A stretch of DNA of 64,000 bases from DATARH01 sp036268425 (GTDB taxonomy: Bacteria; Pseudomonadota; Alphaproteobacteria; ATCC43930; CGMCC-115725), in assembly GCA_036268425.1 (NCBI GenBank), contig DATAUE010000115.1, forward strand, positions 1 to 64,000. Reading direction: 5' to 3'. The notes under the pieces were generated by a model that saw only the letters and a program-made list of their open reading frames with translations, did no database searches and had not been told where the DNA came from. Position numbers and translations under genes: made by a program. Below are positions 7,225 to 16,399 of the stretch, in pieces; the stretch's first letter is position 1; every line of letters begins with the position of its first letter.

Positions 7225-9702
7225 TTACAACACCACCGCGTGATCTCGGGCATAGGCTTCGAGCCAGCGCCGCAGCGAATGGTCGGGCCGGTCGCCGATC
7301 TCGTTGAGATACCCCTCGACCGCACCGGCATCCAGGCTGCGAATCATTGCCTTGACCGGGCCGATCGCGGTGGCGGTCAGGGACAGGGTGCGGAAGCCGA
7401 GGCCGATCAGCACCATCGCCTCGATCGGGCTGCCGGCCATTTCGCCGCAGATGCTGAGGGGAGTGCCGGTAGCCCGGCATTGCGCGATGACCTGCCGGAA
7501 CAACGCCACCATCGGCGCCGACAGCAGATCATAGCGTTCCGCGAGGCGCGGATTGCCCCGGTCGCAGGCGTAGAGGAACTGCGCCAGATCGTTGGTTCCC
7601 ATCGACAGAAAGTCGATCCGCTGCAACAGCGCCGGCAACTGCCACAGCAGTGCCGGGACTTCCAGCATGACCCCGAGCTTGACGCTGCGCGGCGCTTCAT
7701 AGCCCTCGGCGGCGCAACGCTCCTGCTCCAGGCGCAGCAGATTGCGTGCCGCATCGAATTCGGCGATCTCGGCGATCATCGGAAATTTGATGTAAAGGTC
7801 GCGGCCAGCCGCGGCGCGCAGCAGCGCCCGTAATTGCTGTCGCAGCATCGCCGGGCGGTCGAGTCCGATGCGGATCGCCCGCCATCCCATCGCCGGGTTT
7901 TCTTCCTCGGTATGCGACAGGTATGGCAAAACCTTGTCGCCGCCGATGTCGAGGGTGCGGAAGATGATCGGTTTGCCGTCGGCCTGCTCGTAGGCCCGGC
8001 GGTAGAACGCCGCCTGATCGGCGACATCAGGAAAGGCGTTGCGCGTCAACAGCGGAATTTCGGTACGGAACAGGCCGATGCCCTCCGCGCCGGTATGTTT
8101 GATCTGCGCGATGTCGAGGAGCAGCCCGGCATTGAGCATCAGCCGGACCGGCACCCCGTCGCGCGTTACCGCGGGCGCATCGCGCAGCGTGTCGTAAAAG
8201 GCGCGGCGGCGGCCGCGTGCCTCGATCGCCAACGCGACCGATTGCTGGATATCGGCGCGCGGACGGATCAGCACGCCGCCGTGCTCGCCGTCGACGATCA
8301 GCGTATCGCCGGTCTCGATCCGCCGTGTCGCCTCGCTGACCCGGCCAACCACCGGAATATCAAAGGCCCGTGCGACGATCGAGACATGCGCGGTGGGCGA
8401 CCCCTCTTCCAGCACCAGCCCTTTGATCCGCCGATGCGCATAGTCGAGCAACTCGGCCGGGCCCATTGCGTGCGCGACAAGCACAAATTCCGACGGCATC
8501 TCCGAGGCCAGCGTGCCCGGCACCTGCCCCGACAGAAAGCGCTGCAGCCGGTTGGCGAGGTCCTCCAGATCGTAGAGCCGCTCACGCAGATACGGGTCTG
8601 ACACCTGCATCATGCGGCTCTTGGTTTCGTCGCGCACTTTCTGCACGGCGGCTTCCGCGGTCAGGCCGCTGTGCACTGCCTCGGTGATGCGCCCAAGCCA
8701 GCCGCTATCCTCGGCGAACATGCGATAGGTCTCGATGATGTCGCGATGCTCGCCGGGGCCAAGCCGACGGCTGGTGTCGACCAACCGGTCGATTGCGTCC
8801 TGCATCGCGGCGACCGCCTGCCGCAGCCGTTCCTGCTCGGCCGCGATATCCTCGGCGATGACCTGGCGGATCACCACGTTCGGCTCGTGCAGCAGCGCCG
8901 GGCCGATCGCGAGACCGGGATTGAGCCGGATGCCGTCGAGTCGCATCGGCAGCGAAACGCCGCCGCGGCTTTCCGCCATCTCCAGCGGGTTGACCAGTTC
9001 GCCGCTGGCCGTCAGTTCGGCGACGATCATCGCGATCGTCTGCAGGACCTCGGTCTCGTCCTCGCTGTAATGTCGCGGCGTGCGGTTCTGCACCACCAGA
9101 ACCCCGAGCACCCGGCCGCCGCGCAGGATCGGCACGCCCATCAGCGAGTGGTAGATTTCCTCGCCGGTTTCCGGTCGATAGGCGAAATCGGGATGCGCCT
9201 GCGCGTCGGCCAGCGCCAGCGGCCGGGCGGTGGCAGCGATAACGCCGACAAGGCCTTCACCGACCCGCAAGCGGGTACGGTGCACCGCCTCGGTGCGCAG
9301 CCCTTCGGTGGCGAACAGCTCCAGCACTTCGCCGGCCCGCATCACATAGGCCGAGCATACTTCGGCGACGACTTCGGCAGCGACGATGCGCACGATGCGG
9401 TCCAGGCGCTCCTGGGCACTGCCAGACCCGGCCATGATATTGCGCAAACGGCGGAGCAGGCGCCGCGTTGCGGTAACATGGCCGTCAGCACTATTAGTCG
9501 GGCCGGCACTATTAGCCGGGCCGGCACTATTGGTCAGGCCGGATGTCGGGTTGGTCGGCAGCGTGGCAGGCGGGTTCGGAACGGCGCCGGCCAGCCGATC
9601 TTCCGGGGGCGCGGCAGGCGGAGACAGCACCGGCTGTCCCGGTGCAACGGTTGCCAGCGTCAGGCCCGGCACTTCGACCGGTGCATCCGCGACCTCGCTC
9701 AT
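7225..9702 (-). CDS. ptsP: GAF-domain phosphoenolpyruvate-protein phosphotransferase PtsP (EI-Ntr)
   Basis: 825 residues. A low-complexity Pro/Ala N-terminus (1-75) contains an in-frame triplicated six-residue unit. A GAF domain follows (~95-235), then the EI N-terminal domain with phospho-acceptor His439 in EEGSPTAHVSIVARAF, and the PEP-binding barrel (RTLDIGGDKVLPY, SMGTNDLAQFLYACDRGN, SICGEMAG). It takes phosphate from PEP and passes it to HPr in the regulatory nitrogen PTS, with the GAF domain sensing nitrogen status (glutamine in studied homologues). Its ATG overlaps the upstream oxidoreductase stop by four bases, so the two are translationally coupled. A second EI without GAF lies at 33493. 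Confidence 0.95.
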   Translation of the reverse strand: MSEVADAPVEVPGLTLATVAPGQPVLSPPAAPPEDRLAGAVPNPPATLPTNPTSGLTNSAGPANSAGPTNSADGHVTATRRLLRRLRNIMAGSGSAQERLDRIVRIVAAEVVAEVCSAYVMRAGEVLELFATEGLRTEAVHRTRLRVGEGLVGVIAATARPLALADAQAHPDFAYRPETGEEIYHSLMGVPILRGGRVLGVLVVQNRTPRHYSEDETEVLQTIAMIVAELTASGELVNPLEMAESRGGVSLPMRLDGIRLNPGLAIGPALLHEPNVVIRQVIAEDIAAEQERLRQAVAAMQDAIDRLVDTSRRLGPGEHRDIIETYRMFAEDSGWLGRITEAVHSGLTAEAAVQKVRDETKSRMMQVSDPYLRERLYDLEDLANRLQRFLSGQVPGTLASEMPSEFVLVAHAMGPAELLDYAHRRIKGLVLEEGSPTAHVSIVARAFDIPVVGRVSEATRRIETGDTLIVDGEHGGVLIRPRADIQQSVALAIEARGRRRAFYDTLRDAPAVTRDGVPVRLMLNAGLLLDIAQIKHTGAEGIGLFRTEIPLLTRNAFPDVADQAAFYRRAYEQADGKPIIFRTLDIGGDKVLPYLSHTEEENPAMGWRAIRIGLDRPAMLRQQLRALLRAAAGRDLYIKFPMIAEIAEFDAARNLLRLEQERCAAEGYEAPRSVKLGVMLEVPALLWQLPALLQRIDFLSMGTNDLAQFLYACDRGNPRLAERYDLLSAPMVALFRQVIAQCRATGTPLSICGEMAGSPIEAMVLIGLGFRTLSLTATAIGPVKAMIRSLDAGAVEGYLNEIGDRPDHSLRRWLEAYARDHAVVL
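9488..9541 (-). repeat. Three tandem 18-bp copies inside ptsP
   Basis: Three consecutive near-identical 18-bp units (GCACTATTAGTCGGGCCG and variants) lie at 9488, 9506 and 9524. They are in frame with ptsP and encode the SAGPAN/SAGPTN repeat in the N-terminal linker, so copy-number change would lengthen the linker without shifting the frame. Confidence 0.85.
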
Positions 9703-10829
9703 CCGCCGGTATCCCGGCCCTCCACCGAGCCTGCAATCCGTCCCGCCGCATCACCGCGCGCGGCGAGGGCGGCGACGGCCTGATCGAGCAGTTCAGTAAG
9801 AATTTCGCCGGTATTTTGCTCGCGGGTCACCATGCCGACGCTCTGTCCGGCCATCAGCGAGCCGGTCTCGGTGTCGCCGTCGATCACCGCACGGCGCAGG
9901 GCACCGGCCCAGAAATGCTCGATTTCGAGCTGCGCGTCCTTTTGTGACAGCGCCCCACTGTTGAAACGGTCGATGACATTGCGCTGTACCGCGCGGAACC
10001 GCTCGGTGGCCGGATTGGCGAGCGCGCGCACCGGAATGACCGGAAAACGGGCATCGAGCTGCACTGAGGGCATCGCGTCGCGGGCCGCGGCGCGGATAAA
10101 GGCGCGCTTGAAATTGGCATGCGCGATCGATTCACGGGCGCACACAAAGCGCGTTCCGAGCTGCACCCCGGCCGCGCCCATTTCGAGATACGACAATAGC
10201 GCCTCACCGCGTCCGATCCCGCCGGCGACAAATACCGGCACATCGCGCAGATGCGGCAGAACCTCTTGCGCCAGCACGGCGGTCGAAACCGGGCCGATAT
10301 GGCCGCCGGCCTCACTGCCCTCGATGACGATCGCTTCGGCGCCCATCCGCACAAGTTTTTTGGCGATCGCCAGGATTGGCGCAAAGCACACGACGCGGGC
10401 GCCGCCATCGCGGATGCGCCGGATCGCGGTGGCGCCGGGAACACCGCCGGCCAGCACGACATGCCCGACACGCTGCGCGACGCACACGTCGATCAGCTCC
10501 ATCAGCTGCGGGTGCAGCGTGATCAGGTTGACGCCGAACGGCTTATCGGTCAGTTGCGCGGTCGCGACGATCTCCTCGGCGAGCAAATGCGGCGGCATCG
10601 AGCCGGAGGCGATCACCCCAAAGCCGCCGCTGTTCGAAATCGCGGCGACCAGGTTGCGCTCCGACACCCAGGTCATTGCCCCGCCCATAATGGCAAGATC
10701 GGTGCCAAGAAAGGCGCGGCCACGCGTCCACAACGCGTCCAGCGTCGCGCGCGGCCCGCTACCCGCCGTTTCGAGTTGGCTTTGCGGCGGCGCGTCGGTG
10801 TGATTGAAAACGCTCAGAACCTCGTTCAT
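9699..10829 (-). CDS. Nitronate monooxygenase-like NAD(P)H-dependent flavin oxidoreductase
   Basis: 376 residues with a TIM-barrel FMN fold of the 2-nitropropane dioxygenase family. Seen: LAIMGGAMTWVSERNLVAAISNSGGFGVIASGSM at the N-terminus, EAIVIEGSEAGGHIG, VFVAGGIGRGEALLSYLEMGAAGVQLGTRF, and an SVGMV-type end. Members oxidise nitronates or act as enoyl-ACP reductase-like enzymes; the substrate cannot be told here. It lies between lysC and ptsP with ATGA four-base overlaps on both sides, so the three genes are almost certainly co-transcribed and coupled. Confidence 0.88.
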   Translation of the reverse strand: MNEVLSVFNHTDAPPQSQLETAGSGPRATLDALWTRGRAFLGTDLAIMGGAMTWVSERNLVAAISNSGGFGVIASGSMPPHLLAEEIVATAQLTDKPFGVNLITLHPQLMELIDVCVAQRVGHVVLAGGVPGATAIRRIRDGGARVVCFAPILAIAKKLVRMGAEAIVIEGSEAGGHIGPVSTAVLAQEVLPHLRDVPVFVAGGIGRGEALLSYLEMGAAGVQLGTRFVCARESIAHANFKRAFIRAAARDAMPSVQLDARFPVIPVRALANPATERFRAVQRNVIDRFNSGALSQKDAQLEIEHFWAGALRRAVIDGDTETGSLMAGQSVGMVTREQNTGEILTELLDQAVAALAARGDAAGRIAGSVEGRDTGG

Positions 10830-12049
10830 CCGGGGTCGTCGAGACCGTAGGCGGTGTGCAACGCGCGCAACGCGAGTTCAGTGTATTCCGCGGCGATCAG
10901 CACACTGACCTTGATCTCCGAGGTCGAGATCACCTGGATGTTGATGCCTTTGTCGGCCAGCGTCTGAAACATCTGTTGCGCGACACCCGCGTGACTGCGC
11001 ATGCCGACACCGATGACCGATATTTTGACGACGTTCGAATCCGGTTTCAGAGCGCGGAAGCCGAGTTGCGCGCGGCAGCCCTCGAGCACGGCAACCGCAC
11101 GGTCGAGGTCGCTGCGCCCAACGGTAAAGGTCAGGTCGGTGGTGCGGCCGTCTTCCGACACGTTCTGCACGATCATATCGACGTTGATCGCGTCATCGGC
11201 CAACGGCCCGAATATCGACGCGGCGACGCCAGGGCGGTCCAGGACGTGCTGCACAGTGATCTTGGCTTCGTCGCGGCTGTAAGCGATGCCGCTGACGACA
11301 CGTTTTTCCACGATTTCATCCTCGTCGACGACGAGCGTTCCGGGCGTATCGGTAAAGCTCGACAAAACCTGGAGGCGCACGCGGTGGTTCATCGCCATTT
11401 CGACAGAGCGCGTCTGAAGCACCCGCGCGCCCTGCGATGCCATTTCGAGCATCTCCTCATAGGTGATTTTATTCAGCTTCCGCGCCTTGGCAACGATCCG
11501 CGGATCGGTCGTGTAGACACCGTCGACATCGGTAAAGATATCGCAGCGATCGGCCTTCAGCGCGGCGGCCAGCGCGACCGCCGATGTGTCGGAGCCGCCG
11601 CGGCCGAGCGTCGTCACCCGACCGCGCGGCCCGATGCCCTGGAAGCCGGCGACAACCGCAACCTGTCCCTCGCCAAAGCGGCGCTCGATCTCGGTCGTGT
11701 CGATGCCTTCGATGCGCGCCTTGCCGTGTACCCCGTCGGTGCGCAGCGGAATCTGCCAGCCGAGCCACGACCGGGCGTTGATCCCCAGAGATTGCAGGCA
11801 TAACGCCATCAGCCCGGCGGTGACCTGCTCGCCCGACGCAACGACAACATCGTATTCGCGTGCGTCGTGCAGCCGGTTGGCTTCTCGCGTCCATTCGACA
11901 AGCTGATTGGTCGCGCCGGCCATCGCCGAGACCACAACCGCTACTTCGTTGCCGGCATCGACCTCGCGCTTGACCAGTTCGGCGGCATTGCGCAGCCGAT
12001 CCAGATCGGCCACCGAGGTGCCGCCGAATTTTTGAACGATACGCGTCAT
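10826..12049 (-). CDS. lysC: Aspartate kinase
   Basis: 407 residues. It phosphorylates aspartate, the first step toward lysine, methionine, threonine and diaminopimelate. The N-terminal kinase domain shows IVQKFGGTSVADLDR, VVVSAMAGATNQL, GFQGIGPRGRVTTLGRGGSDTSAVALA and DVDGVYTTDPRIV. Two C-terminal ACT domains (~265-407) carry allosteric control (KITVQHVLDRPGVAASIFGPLA; KISVIGVGMRSHAGVAQQMF). The start at 12049 (MTRIVQKFGG) is chosen; an ATG two codons upstream (12055) is also possible. It heads the minus-strand operon and is divergent from ubiG. Confidence 0.96.
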   Translation of the reverse strand: MTRIVQKFGGTSVADLDRLRNAAELVKREVDAGNEVAVVVSAMAGATNQLVEWTREANRLHDAREYDVVVASGEQVTAGLMALCLQSLGINARSWLGWQIPLRTDGVHGKARIEGIDTTEIERRFGEGQVAVVAGFQGIGPRGRVTTLGRGGSDTSAVALAAALKADRCDIFTDVDGVYTTDPRIVAKARKLNKITYEEMLEMASQGARVLQTRSVEMAMNHRVRLQVLSSFTDTPGTLVVDEDEIVEKRVVSGIAYSRDEAKITVQHVLDRPGVAASIFGPLADDAINVDMIVQNVSEDGRTTDLTFTVGRSDLDRAVAVLEGCRAQLGFRALKPDSNVVKISVIGVGMRSHAGVAQQMFQTLADKGINIQVISTSEIKVSVLIAAEYTELALRALHTAYGLDDPG

Positions 12050-12189
12050 CTCCATCTCGTAATGCGGCAAGTCTGTCTCGTAACCCGGCGGGCGCTGCAC
12101 CGCAACGTCTTGATCGGCCGTTCATATCCCTTTCGCGGGCACAGCGCGCTCTTATTGTACGCAGACGGGCGCCCGCGCATAGTCGAGGG

Positions 12190-12966
12190 ATGGAAACTGG
12201 TTATCCGCAGCCCGCAGCCGGGCGCATGGACCGAGACCGTAAGACCGTGGATCCGCGGGACGTAGACCGCTTCGCAGCGCAAAGCGGCGGCTGGTGGGAC
12301 CCGCAGGGCAATTTTCGACCGCTGCACCTGCTCAACCCGGCGCGGCTCGGATTTATCCGTCAGCAGCTTCTCACTCATTTCGGCCGCTACGACAAATCGC
12401 TGCGGCCGTTCGACGGCCTCAGTCTCGCCGATATCGGCTGCGGCGGCGGCCTGATCGCGGAGCCGATGGCGCGACTCGGCTTCTCGATCACCGGCATCGA
12501 CGCTGCCGCGCCGGCGATCGACGCCGCGCGCGACCACGCCGAGGCAGTCGGCCTGCCGATCGATTACCGTGTCTGCGACATCGATGAACTGGCGGAAACT
12601 GGCGACACTTTCGATGTCGTCCTCGCGCTCGAAATCATCGAGCATGTTGCCGACCGCGCCGCGTTTTTTGCGGCATTGGGTCATCTCGTCAAACCCGGCG
12701 GCATGTTTATCGGCGCGACCCTGAACCGTACGCCGCGCGCTTTCGCCCTCGCCATTATCGGCGCCGAATATGTGCTCGGCTGGCTGCCGCGCGGCACGCA
12801 TGACTGGCGGCAATTCGTGCGTCCCTCGGAATTTGTGCTGGGCCTGCGCCGCACCAGCCTCACCGCGACGACCCTGCGGGGCCTCGCCTATGACTGGCGT
12901 AGCGCAAGCTGGAGCGAAACCGACGATGTGTCGGTCAATTATCTGCTCGCCGCGGTGCGCCGCTAA
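12190..12966 (+). CDS. ubiG: Ubiquinone biosynthesis O-methyltransferase UbiG
   Basis: 258 residues. UbiG carries out both O-methylations of ubiquinone synthesis using S-adenosylmethionine. The SAM-binding motif is LADIGCGGGLIAEPMARLG (~80-100), with family blocks VDPRDVDRFAAQSGGWWDPQGNFRPLHLLNPARL, LALEIIEHVAD, LVKPGGMFIGATLNRT and RGTHDWRQFVRPSE. The start may be the ATG at 12190, after a GAGGG, or one 11 codons later (MDRDRKTVDP). It is transcribed away from lysC from a 140-bp shared region. Confidence 0.95.
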   Translation: METGYPQPAAGRMDRDRKTVDPRDVDRFAAQSGGWWDPQGNFRPLHLLNPARLGFIRQQLLTHFGRYDKSLRPFDGLSLADIGCGGGLIAEPMARLGFSITGIDAAAPAIDAARDHAEAVGLPIDYRVCDIDELAETGDTFDVVLALEIIEHVADRAAFFAALGHLVKPGGMFIGATLNRTPRAFALAIIGAEYVLGWLPRGTHDWRQFVRPSEFVLGLRRTSLTATTLRGLAYDWRSASWSETDDVSVNYLLAAVRR

Positions 12967-12981
12967 AGGAACCGGTCGGCG

Positions 12982-14961
12982 TTACACATCCAGGTCGCGG
13001 GCGAAGCGGGCGTTTTTCTGGATGTAGTCGAAGCGCAGTTCGGGGCGGCGGCCCATCAGCGTCTCGACCAGCTTCTGGGTGGGTGTGTCGATGGCCACTG
13101 CGTCGCCACGCGGTGGCACCATGACCCGCAGCAGCGTGCGCTGCGCCGGGTCCATCGTGGTCGCGCGGAGATAGCGGGCCGGCATTTCGCCGAGGCCTTT
13201 GAAGCGGCTGATTTCGACCTTGCCGCGGCCGCTCAGCGTCGTCGCCAGCAACTCCTCGCGGTGCGCGTCATCACGGGCGTACAGCGTCGTGTCGCCCTGG
13301 GTCAGGCGGTAAAGCGGCGGCAGGGCCAGGAACAGGTGGTTGTTGTCGACCAGTTTGGCCATCTCTCGAAAGAAGAACGTCATCAGCAACGACGCGATAT
13401 GGGCGCCGTCGACGTCGGCGTCGGTCATGATGATAACCCGCTCATAGCGCAGCGCCTCCTCGCGGTAATGCGAGCCGATGCCGCAGCCGAGCGCCAGCAC
13501 GATGTCGCTCAATTCCTGGTTCGCCCGCATTTTGTCGGCCGAGGCGCTGGCGACATTGAGGATTTTGCCGCGTAACGGCAGGATCGCCTGGGTTTCGCGG
13601 TCGCGCGCCTGTTTTGCCGAGCCGCCGGCACTGTCGCCTTCGACCAGGAAGATTTCGGTGCCGGCGGCGATATCGCGGGTGCAGTCGGTCAGCTTGCCGG
13701 GCAGGCGCAGTTTGCGCGTCGCACTTTTGCGCGACATTTCCTTTTGTTGGCGCCGCCGCTGGCGTTCATCGGCGCGTTCGGCGATGCGGTCGAGCAGGGT
13801 GCGACTGGTTGCCGTGTCGGCGCCGAGCCAATGATCGAAATGATCGCGGACCGCGTTGTCGACAAGGCGGGTTGCCTCGGCTGAAGCCAGCCGCTCCTTG
13901 GTCTGCCCCTGGAATTGCGGGTTGGGCAGAAACACCGACAATAAGATCGCCATGCCGGTGCCGACATCGTCGCCCGTCACCTGCGCAATGCGGCGATTGC
14001 CGACGAGTTCACCATAGGCCTTGATGCCGCGGGTCAGCGCGTTGCGCAGTCCGGCTTCATGGGTGCCGCCTTCCGGGGTCGGGATCGTGTTGCAATACGA
14101 ATGGCTGAACCCGTCATCTTCGTCGTCGGGCCACACGACCGCCCACTCGACGCTGCCGCCATCGGGAAAATCGGCCTGACCGAGAAACGGCCGCGGCGTC
14201 AGCAACTCGCGGTCGGCGAGGCTCGCGGCCAGGAAATCGCCGAGCCCCCCGGGGAAATGCAGCCGCGCTTCTTCGGGAATGCCGTCCGGCCGCGGCAGGC
14301 TCGGGTCGCAGCGCCAGCGGATTTCGACGCCGCGAAACAGATAGGCCTTGGAGCGGGCCATCCGGTACAGCGTCGCCGGCTTGAATCCGGCCTCGCCGAA
14401 AATCTCGGCATCGGGATGAAAGCTCAGCGTCGTACCACGCCGGTTCTGTACCGGGCCGCGATCTTCGACAGGGCCCTTTGGCATGCCGCGGCTGTAATGC
14501 TGCCGCCACAGGTGCCGGTCGCGCACCACCTCGACGTCGAACGCATCCGACAGCGCGTTGACGACTGACACACCGACGCCGTGCAACCCGCCCGAGGTCT
14601 TGTACGCGCCGCCGCCGAATTTGCCGCCGGAATGCAGCATCGTCAGGACGATTTCGAGCGCCGATTGCTTTGGAAAGCGCGGGTGCGGATCGACCGGGAT
14701 GCCGCGGCCATTGTCGCGCACGGTCACCCAGCCGGCGGCGTTCAGTTCCACTTCGATGCGCGTCGCAAACCCGGCGACAGCCTCGTCCATCGCATTGTCG
14801 AGCGCTTCGGCGGCGAGATGGTGCAGAGCCCGCTCGTCGGTGCCGCCGATATACATGCCGGGCCGCCGCCGCACCGGCTCCAACCCTTCCAGGACCTCGA
14901 TGTCCTTGGCCGAATAGCTCTCGGCGGGGCGTGGGGGAACGCTGTCGAACAAGTCTACCAT
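12982..14961 (-). CDS. parE: DNA topoisomerase IV subunit B
   Basis: 659 residues, the ParE rather than GyrB size. The GHKL ATPase part has EVLEGLEPVRRRPGMYIGG, EALDNAMDEA, DNGRGIPVDPHP, MLHSGGKFGGGAYKTSGGLHGVGVSVVNALS; the transducer part follows, then the TOPRIM domain with EGDSAGGSAKQARDR, LPLRGKILNV and IMTDADVDGAHI, and IQKNARF near the end. With ParC it decatenates daughter chromosomes. The start at 14961 (MVDLFDSVPPRPAESYSAKD) is preferred over the open frame extending to 15030. It is convergent with ubiG, 15 bp apart. Confidence 0.95.
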   Translation of the reverse strand: MVDLFDSVPPRPAESYSAKDIEVLEGLEPVRRRPGMYIGGTDERALHHLAAEALDNAMDEAVAGFATRIEVELNAAGWVTVRDNGRGIPVDPHPRFPKQSALEIVLTMLHSGGKFGGGAYKTSGGLHGVGVSVVNALSDAFDVEVVRDRHLWRQHYSRGMPKGPVEDRGPVQNRRGTTLSFHPDAEIFGEAGFKPATLYRMARSKAYLFRGVEIRWRCDPSLPRPDGIPEEARLHFPGGLGDFLAASLADRELLTPRPFLGQADFPDGGSVEWAVVWPDDEDDGFSHSYCNTIPTPEGGTHEAGLRNALTRGIKAYGELVGNRRIAQVTGDDVGTGMAILLSVFLPNPQFQGQTKERLASAEATRLVDNAVRDHFDHWLGADTATSRTLLDRIAERADERQRRRQQKEMSRKSATRKLRLPGKLTDCTRDIAAGTEIFLVEGDSAGGSAKQARDRETQAILPLRGKILNVASASADKMRANQELSDIVLALGCGIGSHYREEALRYERVIIMTDADVDGAHIASLLMTFFFREMAKLVDNNHLFLALPPLYRLTQGDTTLYARDDAHREELLATTLSGRGKVEISRFKGLGEMPARYLRATTMDPAQRTLLRVMVPPRGDAVAIDTPTQKLVETLMGRRPELRFDYIQKNARFARDLDV

Positions 14962-15100
14962 AACGCGATTATAGGAACCGGCCTTCTCGGTGCAAGCAGG
15001 ATGCGGTAGCAACGCAAAGTGACATAACAAGATATTGCGTTTGGGTTGAGAGAGCGCTCGTCGATTTGGAACTGATCCAGGTCATCGGGCTTTACAAAGC

Positions 15101-15307
15101 ATGATGACCAACGAACGAAAAATCTGGGAAGCGGCCTTATTGCTGGTTCGACGACATGGCAGCGCCGCGGTTGCAGTCGCCCAACGCGAAGCCGAACGTT
15201 TGCGAGAAGACGACGACGAACTGACGTGCGTCGTCTGGTGCTGGATTGCCCGCTCCACGGCTGAATTGCTGCGCTCTGCGCCGGAACTCGACGAGCGGGT
15301 CCATTAG
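15101..15307 (+). CDS. Small conserved helical protein (DUF6961-like)
   Basis: 68 residues with no signal peptide or membrane segment. The pattern WEAALLLVRRHGSAAVAVAQREAERL, an acidic turn, then WCWIARSTAELL resembles the short alphaproteobacterial DUF6961-type proteins, which have no known function. Two ATGs stand in tandem at 15101 and 15104; no strong ribosome site is visible. It lies between divergent parE and a convergent flavin monooxygenase gene. Confidence 0.5.
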   Translation: MMTNERKIWEAALLLVRRHGSAAVAVAQREAERLREDDDELTCVVWCWIARSTAELLRSAPELDERVH

Positions 15308-15319
15308 GGGGCGGGTCCA

Positions 15320-16225
15320 TTAAGCGAAAGCAGCGAAGATTTCTTCAACCGCTTTCATCTGGTTGCCGGCCGCGGAAGACGGCACCAAAATCGGCGTCGA
15401 GATTCCGGCCTCGCGCCATGCTGCGACCCCCTCGCGCACGGCGTTGGCCGGCCCGAACAGCGTCGCGTCGGCCAGCCAACGATCGCTCATCAGTGATGGA
15501 ATCTCGGTTTGCCTGCCATCTGCGACAGCCTTTTCGATCGCGCCCATTTCCTCGACGTAGCCGGCTTCCTTCCAGTAATTGCGGTAGTTCGGCAGCATCG
15601 TGTAGCGGGTCAGGGTGCGTCGGTTGACCGCCTTGGCCGCTTCGACATCGTCGGAAATGCAGGTCGGGATCATGTTGGCGACCAGGAATTTGGGGTCGGC
15701 GCGCTTGGCCGCGGGGATCACCGACAGCGATTCGTCCATGTGCGAGCGGCTGCCATTGGCGAAGATCACCCCATCGGCGATTTCCGCCGACAGCGCTACC
15801 ATGCGCTTGCGCAACGCGGCGAGGATGATCGGCGGCAGATCGCCAATTCCCTCATAGGAGCGCAGTTTTGCGACAAAGGCTTTGATGTCGCCAAGCGGTT
15901 TGCCCGGCGTCACGCCCATGCGGATATGGCTCGGCGCATGGGCGACGCCGATGCCAAAGCGAAACCGCCCGCCCGAGGTCTCGTGGATATAGGCGGCGCT
16001 GTGCGCGAAATCCTCGGTGGTGCGGGCATAGATCGGCGCAATCGCCGTGCCGAAGATGAACTCCTCGGTGCTGAGCGCCAGCGCGGTGCATTGCGCCATA
16101 TTGCCGAAAATGCTCGGCACATAGATTCCAGCAAAGCCGCGCCGTTCGGCCTCCTGCGCGACCTCGATCGTGATACGCCGCCGATTCGGCACGGCGACCA
16201 GGGAGAGGGCGGGGATGTCGGACAT
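15320..16225 (-). CDS. LLM-class (luciferase-like) flavin-dependent monooxygenase, first of two
   Basis: 301 residues. F420/FMN-type TIM barrel of the bacterial luciferase family: QEAERRGFAGIYVPSIFGNMAQCTALALSTEEFIFGTAIAPIYARTTEDFAHSAAYIHETSGGRFRFGIGVAH (substrate and flavin wall), then DLPPIILAALRKRMVALSAEIADGVIFAN. It uses FMNH2 or F420H2 to oxidise an organic substrate that cannot be told from sequence. A second family member lies 174 bp upstream on the same strand; they share only the fold, so they need not act in one pathway. Confidence 0.85.
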   Translation of the reverse strand: MSDIPALSLVAVPNRRRITIEVAQEAERRGFAGIYVPSIFGNMAQCTALALSTEEFIFGTAIAPIYARTTEDFAHSAAYIHETSGGRFRFGIGVAHAPSHIRMGVTPGKPLGDIKAFVAKLRSYEGIGDLPPIILAALRKRMVALSAEIADGVIFANGSRSHMDESLSVIPAAKRADPKFLVANMIPTCISDDVEAAKAVNRRTLTRYTMLPNYRNYWKEAGYVEEMGAIEKAVADGRQTEIPSLMSDRWLADATLFGPANAVREGVAAWREAGISTPILVPSSAAGNQMKAVEEIFAAFA

Positions 16226-16254
16226 TGGCCTGTACTTTCCTCAAAGAAAGAAAA

Positions 16255-16390
16255 TTGTACGCGGAAGGTCACAAAGGATACGCAAAGGGCATGAAGATGC
16301 GAACGCGTCTGTTGAGAGAGATTTTCCGTTGTTTACGGAGCGCCTCACCCTTCGCGACCTTCGCGTATCCATTGCGTCCTCTGCGTCACC
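16255..16390. repeat. Imperfect inverted repeat between the two LLM genes
   Basis: Left arm around 16262-16290 (AAGGTCACAAAGGATACGC and neighbours) and right arm around 16348-16375 (CCTTCGCGTATCC and neighbours) are inverted, with about 15 of 18 bases matching in the best block. The arms also look built from short degenerate AAGG-type units. This resembles extragenic palindromic repeats more than a terminator, because no T-run follows. Whether it recurs elsewhere in the genome cannot be seen here. Confidence 0.45.
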
Positions 16391-16399
16391 TAAACCTGC

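Noticed and set aside
9488..9541. CRISPR-like repeat array
   Set aside because: The three units are contiguous with no spacers and lie in frame inside ptsP.
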